Shown one piece after another: positions 55,611-63,545 of a stretch of DNA of 64,000 bases (within the stretch, counting starts at the first letter, position 1; every line of letters begins with the position of its first letter). Origin of the DNA: Norana najaformis (taxonomy: Eukaryota; Annelida; Clitellata; Crassiclitellata; Hormogastridae); contig OZ029914.1 in the NCBI GenBank assembly GCA_964023275.1, positions 43,422,219 through 43,486,218 of the forward strand, written 5' to 3'. The notes under the pieces were generated by a model. It saw only the letters and a program-made list of their open reading frames with translations. It ran no database searches and was not told the origin of the DNA. A program made the translations under genes and the position numbers.

Positions 55611-57997
55611 ACCTACCAGCCAGCCATCAATCCATCCATCCATCCATCCATCCATCCATCCATCCATCCATCCAACCTACCATCCATCCATCCATCCATC
55701 CATCCATCCATCCATCCATCCATCCATCCATCCATCCATCCATCCAACCTACCATCCATCCATCCATCCATCCATCCATCCATCCATCCATCCATCCATC
55801 CATCCATCCATCCATCCATCCATCCATCCATCCATCCATCCATCCATCCATCCATCCATCCATCCATCCATCCATCCATCCATCCATCCATCCATCCATC
55901 CATCCATCCATCCATCCATCCATCCATCCATCCATCCATCCATCCATCCATCCATCCATCCATCCATCCATCCATCCATCCATCCATCCATCCATCCATC
56001 CATCCATCCATCCATTCACCCATCCATCCATTCATCCATCCATCCATTCATCCATCAATCAATTCATCCATCAATTTGGAACCTTGGGCAAGTACTTAAC
56101 TCAGCGCGATCGATTGATGCTTAGTCATTAGATAGTGGCGCTTAATAAATTGCAGAAACAATAGCAGCTCCGTTCCTCCGTGTTCCCGCCTGCCCATCCA
56201 TCCATCAATCCACCCATCAATCAGTCAATCAATTTGGGACCTTGAGCAAGTTCTTAACACAGTTTCTCAGCGCGATTGACTTATGCTTAGTCATTAGACA
56301 GTGGCGCTTAATAAATGTAGAAATAATTGCATCTATTCTTCTTTCCTTTTGTCCATGAAACCACCTAACCTTCCATCCGTCCGTCCGTCCGTCTATCCAC
56401 CCAACCCACCCACCGTCCCCCCAAAACCCACCCACCCGTCCGTCCGTCCGTCCATCCACCAGTATATTCATCCGTAATAAGTAATTATAAATTATTTATA
56501 CTTAGCACTTGCGATGCCAACTGATATTGTAAAAACACTCTAGAATTAACTCCATATTCATAATGCGATATAAATTGTCGTTTATACAACTGCAATTACA
56601 AATAAAATATCAATTACAATTACATTAGTATTGTAGAAAATGTCAAACGATTATATCTTAAGTTGCCAGAATGTAATTGGTATTGACTGCAGATACCCGA
56701 AGAGGTTCCTAAAAGGCTTTGTATAAATAACCAGATTATACGATCGATGCATAGTATTCTGAGAACTTTTACCCTTTTCTTTGGGCCCTTTAGCCGGCAA
56801 TGGATGAATCCCAATGTCCTGGACAGGGGGCCAGTGCATCGCAGGACCTGCTGTTTACTTCCCAGCTTACGCCGGTGTCAAATTCTACCGCTTGGTGACA
56901 GAGGCACGGTGTGCGCAAACAACTTGCCGAGGGTCGTTGCAGGGAGTCGAACCCGCAACCGCATGATCACTGATCAAACAGCGTTACCGATAGACCACCA
57001 TGACGCACAAAGGTTACAAGGAAGTAAGTAATATTGATAGTAGATACTAAAAGTGCCTACTATTCTGAGAACACATTAAACGGATGCCTCAAGTTACTAG
57101 GATGTAATAGGTATTGATAATAGATGCTATACGTGTCATTGATATAGATAGATAGTAGATACTATACGTGTAATTGATATTGACAGAAGATACTATACGT
57201 GTAATTGATATTGATACTAGATACTATACGTGTAATTGATATTGATACTAGATACTATACGTGTAATAGGTACTGATAGTAGATACTATACGTGTCATTG
57301 ATATTGATAGTAGATACTATACGTGTAATTGATATTGATACTAGATACTATACGTGTAATTGATATAGATGGTAGATATTATACGTGCAATTAGGTATTG
57401 GTAGTAGATACCATACGGGTAATTGATAATGATAGTAAATACTATACGTGCCTAGTATTCTGAGAACGGCTCTGCGGGAACTGGACAGGACTCCCCCTCC
57501 AGGCAGCGAACCGGAAGAATCGAACGAGTGTGATGCCATGCGTGACTTGCGAACCTTCATCCAGATACGCAGGTAGAGGAAGGTCATGAGCGACATGGGC
57601 AGGACGAAGAGGAACAGCGTCGACAGCTGGAATATGTAGCGCATCTTTGGCATCCAGTGCAGTGGAATGTTACACACGAGTGAATCCGCAATCGGGAGCC
57701 TCGTCAGGGGATCGTAGACATAGTAGTAGGTCCGCGTGTGCAGGGGGTAGGGCAGGGCAGTGATGCTGGCCACTGCCCAGATGACGAGGATGATACGGAC
57801 TGCCCGAGAGAGGCTTGACATGACTTGGGCGCGTAGCGGATGACAGATGGCTACGTAACGCTCGATTGTGAATGCTGTAATGGTGAGGATCGACGCTGAA
57901 GACATCACCTCTGTCACGAACGTCTTGAAGAGGCAGTAGGGCTCGCCGAAACGCCACGGATACGCCTCCCAGATGCTGTACAGCTCAGGAGGGAGTC
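42254..57997 (-). CDS. PRXamide/neuromedin-U-type neuropeptide GPCR, 5'-incomplete
   Basis: Three coding exons in phase: 57452-57997, 45209-45340 and 42254-42987 (stop TAA at 42254-42256). They give about 468 residues of a class A receptor from extracellular loop 1 onward: [20 protein letters not shown], the TM3 cysteine (PYCLF), [11 protein letters not shown] (E/DRY), TM4 [17 protein letters not shown], the loop-2 cysteine in SLVCNIP, TM5, TM6 [14 protein letters not shown]7 NPILY and a long Ser/Arg/Glu-rich tail. The GLP-YPW loop, [15 protein letters not shown] and NPILYN best fit the neuromedin-U / capability / pyrokinin (PRXamide) receptors, which act at the plasma membrane through Gq and calcium. 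TM1-TM2 exons are absent and are expected beyond the window. The first visible intron appears to use a GC donor. Confidence 0.9.
43085..43165 (+). mobile_element. SINE family E fragment
   Basis: GTGTTCGGGTGGTGCCAGTC, CAAGCCCGGATAAAGGAGGA, related to 12180-12320. Confidence 0.45.
43230..43385 (-). mobile_element. SINE family C, partial
   Basis: GGACACGGAACCGGTGCATC, CAGGACTTGCTGTTTACTTC, CCGCTTGGTAACAGAGGCAC, GCAAACAACTTGTCCAGAGT; reverse complement of the family C core. Confidence 0.78.
43908..43982 (-). mobile_element. tRNA-like sequence (SINE head or tRNA pseudogene)
   Basis: On the minus strand GGCGGCAGAGTGGTTAAGTG has a strong A-box/D-arm look and CTAGGTTTGACTCCAGGGTC a B-box/T-arm look, about 75 nt overall. 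The Ser/Leu-like D-arm would normally come with a longer variable arm, and acceptor pairing is poor, so I do not call a functional tRNA. Confidence 0.5.
43986..45060. other. GPCR intron, nothing further resolved
   Basis: Short CA run at 44210-44220. AT-rich elsewhere, with no convincing exon. Confidence 0.4.
45062..45200. repeat. (GGAT)n / (GGTT)n microsatellite
   Basis: Imperfect GGAT/GGTG/GGTT tetranucleotides, adjoining the donor side of the GPCR TM6 exon. Confidence 0.88.
45209..45340 (-). CDS. GPCR exon, TM6 to start of TM7
   Basis: Acceptor TTTCAATTGATAG, donor CCG|GTGCGC, phase 1 at both ends. [20 protein letters not shown] is TM6 with the CWxP motif; LQSNLFYIS opens TM7. An (AAT)n array lies 25 bp upstream and a (CCAT)n array directly downstream. 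Confidence 0.93.
45366..45470. repeat. (ATT)n microsatellite
   Basis: About 100 bp of nearly perfect ATT, immediately upstream (in gene orientation) of the GPCR TM6 exon's acceptor region. Confidence 0.93.
45471..45682. repeat. (GTAT)n microsatellite
   Basis: GTAT/GTGT/GTAC tetranucleotides continuing directly from the ATT tract. Confidence 0.9.
45690..46285. other. GPCR intron, unidentified sequence
   Basis: The stretch 45770-46110 is more GC-rich and open in both directions (about 100 and 63 codons), but I recognise no domain and see no splice signals. It may be an unknown repeat. Confidence 0.35.
46289..46592. repeat. 17-bp minisatellite, CCACATGGGYCGTGGTY
   Basis: About 18 units alternating CCCACATGGGTCGTGGT and TCCTCATGGGCCGTGGT. 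ATG and Trp-Ser-His codons make spurious 73-116-residue frames on both strands. Confidence 0.94.
46645..47062. repeat. Purine-rich (GAAGAG)n tract
   Basis: About 400 bp almost purely A+G on the plus strand. Such tracts can form triplex (H-DNA). Lys/Arg/Glu frames are artefacts. Confidence 0.9.
47490..47870 (-). mobile_element. Non-LTR retrotransposon C-terminal relic
   Basis: On the minus strand, translation gives [20 protein letters not shown]-like text, then [36 protein letters not shown] and RGAAIP. This is the GRPKxxWxDNI ... R-x-W C-terminus of LINE polyproteins. Sequence down to about 47110 may be its 3' UTR. Confidence 0.8.
47930..48165 (-). mobile_element. L2-like 3' end, family A
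   Basis: AATCCTATTCGTAAACTCGA, ATAGCGCCCAATGAAAACAA, GGCGGTCAGATGGCTACGGT and GGGAAGAAGAGGAATCAGGG match the family on the minus strand. Confidence 0.8.
48170..49600. other. GPCR intron, no gene seen
   Basis: Contains a 10-bp stem GAAAACCGA...TTCGGTTTTC near 49090-49120 and a TACTCGAGTA-rich patch at 49235-49290. No exon, RNA gene or known element is recognised. Confidence 0.4.
49605..50170. repeat. Purine-rich GGAGGA tracts
   Basis: Two AG-rich blocks (49605-49720 and 49825-50170), on the plus strand, with ordinary sequence between. Ser/Pro-rich minus-strand frames are artefacts. Confidence 0.85.
50325..50560 (+). mobile_element. L2-like 3' end, family A
   Basis: CCTCATTCCTCTTCTTCCCC, CACACACCACCCACCGTAGC, GATTTTGTTTTGACTGAGCG, CGACTTAGCTTTCGTTCGGC and a TTACGATTACGAT tail. 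It faces the copy at 50655-50890 tail-to-tail. Confidence 0.85.
50655..50890 (-). mobile_element. L2-like 3' end, family A, inverted partner
   Basis: TTATCGTAATCGTAATCTTG, CAGCGAAAGCTAAGTCGCGG, GGAACCAGCTTATTCGCAGG, GACAGTCGGACGGCTACGGT. It forms an inverted pair with 50325-50560 across about 95 bp. Confidence 0.85.
50891..51415. other. GPCR intron, nothing recognised
   Basis: No exon-like or repeat structure that I can name. Confidence 0.4.
51420..51562. repeat. (TCAC)n microsatellite
   Basis: ACTCACTCACTCA tetranucleotides with TAAC and TTAC variants. Confidence 0.9.
52008..52240. repeat. (TA)n, (GT)n and (GAGACA)n compound repeat
   Basis: TA then GT dinucleotides, two GAAAGGTGTGTG copies and a GAGAGAGACA array. 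Confidence 0.88.
52400..52570. repeat. (GA)n-rich microsatellite
   Basis: GAGAGA with GGGA and GACA variants, purine-rich on the plus strand. Confidence 0.9.
52800..53075 (+). mobile_element. tRNA-derived SINE, family C, most complete copy
   Basis: A tRNA-like head (GGTATGGTGGTCTATCGCGT as A box, GCGGGTTCGACTCCGTG as B box), then ACTGGCCTAAGCTGGGAGGT, AAATGGCAAGTCCTGCGATG, CACTGGCCCCATGTCCAGGA and GAAAAGGAAATGAGCGCCTC. This copy ties family C to a tRNA origin. Confidence 0.88.
53171..54018. repeat. Perfect (CCAT)n array, about 212 copies
   Basis: About 848 bp of seemingly uninterrupted CCAT tetranucleotides. All frames are open in both directions (Ile-His-Pro-Ser / Trp-Met-Asp-Gly), producing spurious 300-residue frames. 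The true length may differ, since such arrays collapse or slip in assembly. Confidence 0.98.
54478..54960 (-). mobile_element. CR1/L2-like LINE 3' end, family A with RT terminus
   Basis: The longest family A copy. Minus-strand translation includes [20 protein letters not shown], the WNxLPxxLR motif ending CR1/L2 reverse transcriptases; the 3' part matches the other family A tails with TTACGATTACGA. This identifies family A as non-LTR LINE 3' ends. Confidence 0.85.
55065..55250. repeat. (TCTG)n-rich microsatellite
   Basis: TCTGTCTG/TCTCTGTG tetranucleotides, including a duplicated ~110-bp block (CAGTTTGTCTGTCTGTGTGT at about 55095 and 55181). Confidence 0.88.
55490..56070. repeat. (CCAT)n array with CCAACCTAC interruptions
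   Basis: About 560 bp of CCAT with interruptions CATCCAACCTACC at about 55610, 55672 and 55744, showing internal block duplication. Confidence 0.96.
56076..56165 (+). mobile_element. SINE family B 3' fragment
   Basis: GGAACCTTGGGCAAGTACTT, CAGCGCGATCGATTGATGCT and GTGGCGCTTAATAAATTGCA, the 3' half of family B, directly after the CCAT array. Confidence 0.75.
56230..56335 (+). mobile_element. SINE family B 3' fragment
   Basis: GGGACCTTGAGCAAGTTCTT, ATGCTTAGTCATTAGACAGT and GGCGCTTAATAAATGTAGAA. Together with the preceding fragment and its short CCAT run, it looks like a tandem duplication. Confidence 0.78.
56372..56465. repeat. CCGT/CCAC simple repeat
   Basis: CCGTCCGTCCGTC and CCACCCAACCCACC stretches. 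Confidence 0.8.
56760..57005 (-). mobile_element. tRNA-derived SINE, family C
   Basis: Full-length-like reverse complement including GGAGTCGAACCCGCAACCGC (B box) and TACCGATAGACCACCATGAC (A box). Intronic in the GPCR gene, same orientation as the gene. Confidence 0.88.
57055..57450. repeat. ~31-bp minisatellite at GPCR exon edge
   Basis: Units of about TACTATACGTGTAATTGATA plus TTGATACTAGA, roughly 11 copies, running up to the GPCR exon boundary at 57452. A block CTATTCTGAGAACACATT at 57059 resembles the exon end GTATTCTGAGAACGGCTC. Confidence 0.9.
57452..57997 (-). CDS. GPCR exon, loop 1 to intracellular loop 3
   Basis: Acceptor GTTCGTTTGCAG, phase 1 in and phase 1 out, 181 codons plus split codons. 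Encodes TM3 ([20 protein letters not shown]), TM4, TM5 ([20 protein letters not shown]) and basic loop 3 ending RRAVLRIL. The only phase-compatible donor is TAG|GCACGT, a GC donor; the nearby GT site would shift the frame. Confidence 0.88.
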
Positions 57998-58074
57998 CTG
58001 CAAACGAACAAACAACCCTTGAATCACAACGTTACGTCTGACCTTTCGTCGCAAATTTCATCAGAGTTCGACTG

Positions 58075-58410
58075 ATGCTCTGAGCCATCTTACGAACTCA
58101 CCTTCACTTCACCCCTTGCAATCTCTCCGCAGGTCTTCGACTCAAAATTGAAAACACTCCTGTTTCGCAGATCCTATCCTGATTCCTCTTCTTCCACTTA
58201 TCTATCTTGCAGATCCGATTCCAAACATCACCCACCTTAGCCGTCTGACTGCCTGCCTGCCTGACTCTTGGATCTTGATCTGGAACCGAACCCTTTTGCC
58301 TATCGATTTTGTTTTGACTGAGCGCCTGTGAATAAGCTGGTTCCCACGACTTAGCTTTCGTTGGGCGCTATAAAAATCTTGAGACTGCGAATACTATTAC
58401 GATTACGATG
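58075..58410 (+). mobile_element. L2-like 3' end, family A
   Basis: ATCTTACGAACTCACCTTCA, GCAATCTCTCCGCAGGTCTT, ATCCTGATTCCTCTTCTTCC, CTGACTGCCTGCCTGCCTGA, CCTATCGATTTTGTTTTGAC and GGCGCTATAAAAATCTTGAG, with an ATTACGATTACGAT tail. Good consensus-like copy. Confidence 0.88.
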
Positions 58411-58799
58411 TCTTTTACGCATTAGTCTGATTTTTACAAAACAGATTAATTTGAAGGATCATATTACAAATTTCAACAGATTTCTATGTATGTCTTTTAC
58501 ATATTACTCATAGTGTACATATTTTTAACATCGCTACAAATGTATTTTTAACATCGCTACAAATGCATTTAAATATTACTCGCATATTTCTACATCTTTC
58601 TGCAGACGTCTTTTACGTATTACTCGCTTTTAAAACAATTTCAACATATTTCGGCAACATTTCAATAGTGTTTCAAATGTGAATGAGAGAACTGTAAATG
58701 TTTTAGTTAAAGTTCTAGTTTCCTTTAATGTAGTTGGAAAATATTTCTTATCTATTTATTACGTTTATAAAGCCCTACCTGATTGCTAGTCAGTTAACC

Positions 58800-59490
58800 T
58801 AGAGCATCACTTATTCGGTGGAGTACTACTTATTTCCTAGGGCATTACTTATTTCGTTAGGGCATTACTTATTTCGTTAGGGCATTACTTATTTGGTGAA
58901 GTATTACTTATTCGCTAGAGCATTACCTATTCTGTGGAGTACTACTTATTCCCTAGGGCATTACTTATTTCGTTAGGGCATTACTTATTTGGTGAAGTAT
59001 TACTTATTCGCTAGAGCATTACCTATTCTGTGGAGTACTACTTATTCCCTAGGGCATTACTTATTTCGTTAGGGCATTACTTATTTGGTAAAGTATTACT
59101 TATTCGCTAGAGCATTACCTATTCTGTGGAGTACTACTTATTCCCTAGGGCATTACTTATTTCGTTAGGGCATTACTTATTTCGTTAGGGCATTACTTAT
59201 TTGGTGAAGTATTACTTATTCGCTAGAGCATTACCTATTCTGTGGAGTACTACTTATTCCCTAGGGCATTACTTATTTCGTTGGGGCATTACTTATTTGG
59301 TGAAGTATTACTTATTCGCTAGAGCATTACTTATTCTGTGGAGTACTACTTATTCCCTAGGGCATTACTTATTTGGTAAAGTATTACTTATTCGCTAGAG
59401 CATTACTTATTCGATCAAGTATTACTTATTCGGTGGAGTATTACTAATTCGTTAGGGCATTACTTATTTGGTAAAGTATTACTCGCTATG
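58800..59490. repeat. Minisatellite with ~95-bp higher-order units
   Basis: Basic ~15-19-bp variants of GGGCATTACTTATTTCGTTA, GAAGTATTACTTATTCGCTA and GGAGTACTACTTATTCCCTA form a higher-order unit recurring at about 58921, 59018, 59113 and 59229. Non-coding. Confidence 0.93.
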
Positions 59491-60010
59491 GCATCACTTA
59501 TGCTTTAGACATGATCAAATTACTCTCAGTATAGATGTTGGTGAAGGGTGGATCGTCACTAAGGAAAGAAGTAGGCCTATAGCACATGATTCTTTGATAA
59601 TCTTCCAATTTTCTATAGTATTGTTGGAATATACTGATTAAATCCAGGATTCCGTGGGATTAACATTTCGGTTTATATGGCACTACATTTATTGTTGATT
59701 TATTCGCATTTGTGACAACAAGACATAAAAAATCACTGGCACTGAATGGTCAGAATCTTCGGAACCTTTACTGTAGTTTTAACCCTGACATCATTGGTGT
59801 AATATGTGACCCTGGTGAGGGAGAGGGAAGGGACTAGAAAAATTGTGGGAGAGGAGGGGAGTGAGAGGGGAGAGGAAGAAACAGGCAACAACAGGGAATT
59901 TTCTCCAGAAGAGAAACTGCCGAACTAGCGGGCTGATGTTCTTCTCAGAATAGTCTAGTTATATTATGTTTATGATTTTAGGTTCACATTTCTGTGTGAC
60001 TTTGAGCGAT
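59491..60010. other. Upstream GPCR intron, nothing recognised
   Basis: A G/A-rich patch at 59815-59885 (GGGAGAGGAGGGGAG). No exon-like sequence. Confidence 0.4.
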
Positions 60011-60014
60011 ACAA

Positions 60015-60053
60015 ATTTTTATAATAATAAAAATAAATAAAAATAATAATAAC

Positions 60054-60095
<42 letters not shown>

Positions 60096-60150
60096 TATAA
60101 TAATAATAATAATAACAACAACAACAACAATAATAATAACAATAATAATT
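60015..60150. repeat. (TAA)n/(CAA)n microsatellite
   Basis: AATAATAAT with CAACAACAA interruptions. Confidence 0.92.
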
Positions 60151-60285
60151 ACAAAGAATGAAAGTAACTTATGAATATGTATTTGCATGGAAATTGAAAC
60201 GCATGCTCGTAATAAATCCCGTTTGCAAGTGTTGATTCATCCCTCGGTCTACCCGTGAAACTGCTATGCGGGTGAACAGCCGACC

Positions 60286-60531
60286 TCACTAGCGCCATCT
60301 AGTCGCTGCGAGGAAATTGCCAAATTTGTAACACGACGCAATTACCCAACCTGGCGGCAGCGCACAGATGGCGCCCAAATTGGTCCGGCCGGCGTGGACG
60401 CCATCTGACCGGCATCTGTTTATTTGACGCCATTACATTCGGCGCGATTCCGGGAAGCGCAGTGGAATATGATCCGTTCCTTCCTGACGTTGTCACATCT
60501 GATTTAAATCCGGTGGTCGCTAGATGGCCGC
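60286..60531. promoter_or_regulatory. Cluster of four CTCF-like AGATGGCGC sites
   Basis: GC-rich patch with ACTAGATGGCGCT (minus, 60289-60304), ACAGATGGCGCC (plus, 60364-60375), GTCAGATGGCGTC (minus, 60397-60410) and GCTAGATGGCCGC (plus, 60519-60531). The bilaterian CTCF core is close to CCASYAGRKGGCRC. The cores also contain the CGCCATCT element bound by YY1. Binding is inferred. Confidence 0.4.
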
Positions 60532-61090
60532 GTAAACTAAGCTTCATCGCTGCTGTTTATTGGTGGCATTTGACGAAATTGACCCGATTCAATATCGTGG
60601 ATTTTGTGGAGATTGAGAGAGCAGTGAAGACCGCACGTAAACGCTTTTAAAAGTAATGTCTTCTGTGAGCAAACACTAGTGTGACTTGAGCGGTCATTGA
60701 CTTAGGGGTCACCCATCAAGGGAGTGCACAAAGAAGGTTCACCCAAATGCGGGCAAAAGAAGAGGTTAAGTCCGCATGTAAATTTGTTAAAAAGTACCCC
60801 GCCTCGTAGCATAGTTAGTTCTGCAAGATCAGCAGTATACCGTAATCTAGGCCTTAGTACTCCGCTGGATTGCGGATGTCTGCTAAGAGATGGAGGGAGG
60901 GTAAAGTCACACGTGGACAAATGAGGACAAGGGGAGAAGTAGGGGTCCAAGCAGGTCACTTTTGGTGGTCACCCTTTACGAGCTTCCCCTTAAACTGTTT
61001 TCAAAGAACATTCATTCAACGTCACCGGCTGCAAGACAATTTTGTAAAATTACTTTAAAGGGCAGAGTTACTGCTGCGCTATATAAGTCA
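60532..61090. other. No gene seen
   Basis: Short open frames (60-85 codons) on both strands, none recognisable. I looked here for the missing TM1-TM2 exon and did not find it. Confidence 0.4.
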
Positions 61091-61094
61091 CAGT

Positions 61095-61285
61095 GTGGGA
61101 TATGGTAGCCTAATTGATAGAGCGCTTGGCTTGTAAAGCGTAGAGTACGGGTTCGAGCCTCCTCTGCGACGATTGTCATGCAGAGACTATGAGCAAGTCC
61201 TTAACTCACAATTGCTCAGCGCCATCGATTGATGCTTTGTCGTTAGATAGCGACTCTTAAAAAACAGAATTACAATTACACAGTG
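61095..61285 (+). mobile_element. tRNA-derived SINE, family B
   Basis: TATGGTAGCCTAATTGATAG (A-box region), TACGGGTTCGAGCCTCCTC (B box), CTATGAGCAAGTCCTTAACT and CAGCGCCATCGATTGATGCT, with an AATTACAATTACA tail. Confidence 0.85.
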
Positions 61286-61769
61286 ACTGTGCATTACTAT
61301 CAGACAGTGGTGCATATAAGAGCGTTTTGGCCACAGTTATGTTTGCTGTTTCTAGACATTACTTTGACAGAGTAGAAGCGACATGTTGACGCTCATAAAG
61401 AGATATGGAAGGCAATAAACGGAGAGACCGTTGTGATCAAAGTTCGTTTTGTAATGGCTGAACCGTATGATTAATGTCTGTTTGTGAAGTGATTGTGTGA
61501 ATTGCTCAGGCGCGGAATGGAGCTGATATTCTGAAGAATGACGTCATTTGGAAGGTCATTCAGGTGCAGTTCACTCCAAGTGCAAATCAACTCACTTTTC
61601 GGTTCAACTCAGTAAGTTCATCCTTCAGTTCTAGGTCACGGCACTCGGCGACGAAGCTATGGTGATTTACATCAATAAGCTACAATTATGATTGATCGCA
61701 GACTCACTAAAAGCAGGCACACATTTAAAAGGTGCTATATAAGAAGCCAGATTTATGCATGCATAACCA

Positions 61770-62190
61770 AACATCCATCCATCCATCCATAGATACATGT
61801 ATACACACATACGTATATACATATAATTATGCATACATATATATGATTATGCGTACATATTTCACAATTACATACAAGCATGCATCCATGCATGAATACA
61901 TACAGTACATACATGCATACATAAATATATACATCCATGCATGTATACGAATATACATGCACAAATAAATAAATAAACACATACATACATACATATACAT
62001 ACATATATACATACATACACGCATACGTACATACACACATCCATCCAGCCGTCCATTCATCCATCCATCCATCCATCCATCCATCCATACATACATACAT
62101 GCATACATACATACACATATACATACAAGCATACATACATACATACACACATACACACATACACATATACATACATACATGAACACACAG
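61770..62190. repeat. (ACAT)n and (CCAT)n microsatellite
   Basis: Interleaved ACAT, GCAT and CCAT tetranucleotides, preceded by AAGGTGCTATATAAGAAGCC at 61730, a retroposon-type 3' end. Confidence 0.9.
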
Positions 62191-62429
62191 CTACATACAT
62201 TCACGGACCGTGTTTCACTCAGTGCAAGTTACATTCTGTTCCTACCTTAAGGCAGGCGAGTCATTTGTAGGTATGAGACAGCTACTGTATGTACAGAGCG
62301 CTTTTGACTGCTCCTAAAAGGCGCTAAAATAATGTTCGTGGACGTGCATCTACAAAGCCAACTATATCACACTGTCAATGATGACCTTTCCTGGTATCTG
62401 AGCATTGTTTGTTTACTGCTTACTTACTG

Positions 62430-62765
62430 CACTCTCTCTTTCTCTTTCTTTCTTTCTTTCTCTGCCTGTTTTTGTCTCTGTCTGTATCTCTGTCTGTATC
62501 TCTCTCGTTCTGTCTTTCTTTCTTTCTCTCTCTCTCTCTCTCTCTCTCTAGCTCTGCCTCTGTCTGTTTCTCTGTCTGTTTGTCTGTCTGTTTTCCTTCT
62601 CTCTTTCTTTCTCTCTTTCTTTCTTTCTGTCTCTGTCTATGTGTGTCTTTGTCTGTCTCTCTGTCTGTCTCTCTGTCTCTGGTTCGCTCTCTCTCTCTTT
62701 CGTTCTCTCTCTCTCTTTCGTTCTCTCTCTCTCTCCCTCTCTCTCTCGCTCTCTCTCTCTCTGGT
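62430..62765. repeat. CT-rich TCTC/TCTG/TTTC microsatellite
   Basis: About 335 bp, almost purely pyrimidine plus G on the plus strand. Open frames on both strands are artefacts. Confidence 0.92.
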
Positions 62766-62769
62766 CTTC

Positions 62770-63285
62770 TGGCAACTGGACTTGTTCTTCACATGGAAGT
62801 TCTTCACATGACATCTTTGGGCAACCCCTCTGACTAGACGCAGCGCTCGTGAATAGTAGAGCTTTAGAAATGTTGAGCTTACTATTATGATTACTGGTGA
62901 ATTTTTGTTCTTAATGAACTTTGACACAACTTAGGTTAGCGAGTTCAACGCTCCCATTCTGCTGCTGGCATCGAAAAGGCGCTATATTATGTGACTATAT
63001 TGACATATATATGCATTTGTTTTCATCATATTCAATAGATACTGTATGACCCCACGCACTCACTGACAGTCCAGTTCATTTGTAAGTCGAGCTGATTGTA
63101 ATCAGGTAGAACCGAACCAATCAAGTCTATACATTCACAGGTCGTTCGTTCGACGACCCTTCTCAATATCTCACTCGACTTAATTACGGTCAATCCAAGT
63201 CTAATGGCGTTTTTGATTGACATTACATATCGCTTCCATAATACTACCTCCCTCCCTTTCTTCTTTCCTCCCTCCTCCCTGTTCT
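62770..63285. other. No gene seen
   Basis: GGCGCTATATTATGTGACTA near 62980 is a possible retroposon tail. Nothing else is recognised. Confidence 0.35.
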
Positions 63286-63287
63286 GT

Positions 63288-63545
63288 CTGTACTTTTGTC
63301 TCTGTGCTTCTGCCTGCGCTTCTGTCTCTGTCTGTGCTTCTGTCTTTGCTTCTGTCTGTGATTCTGTCTCTGTCTGTGCTTCTGTCTTTGCTTCTGTCTG
63401 TGATTCTGTCTCTGTCTGTGCTTCTGTCTTTGCTTCTGTCTTTGCTTCTGTCTGCGCTTCTGTCTCTGTATATGCGTCTGTCTTTGCTTCTGTCTGTGCT
63501 TCTGTCTCTGTCTCTACTTCTATCTCTGCTTTTGTCTCTGTCTCC
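63288..63545. repeat. CTTCTGTCTSTG minisatellite
   Basis: 12-bp-like units (CTTCTGTCTCTG, CTTCTGTCTTTG) with a longer ~48-bp period at 63318-63440. Confidence 0.9.
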
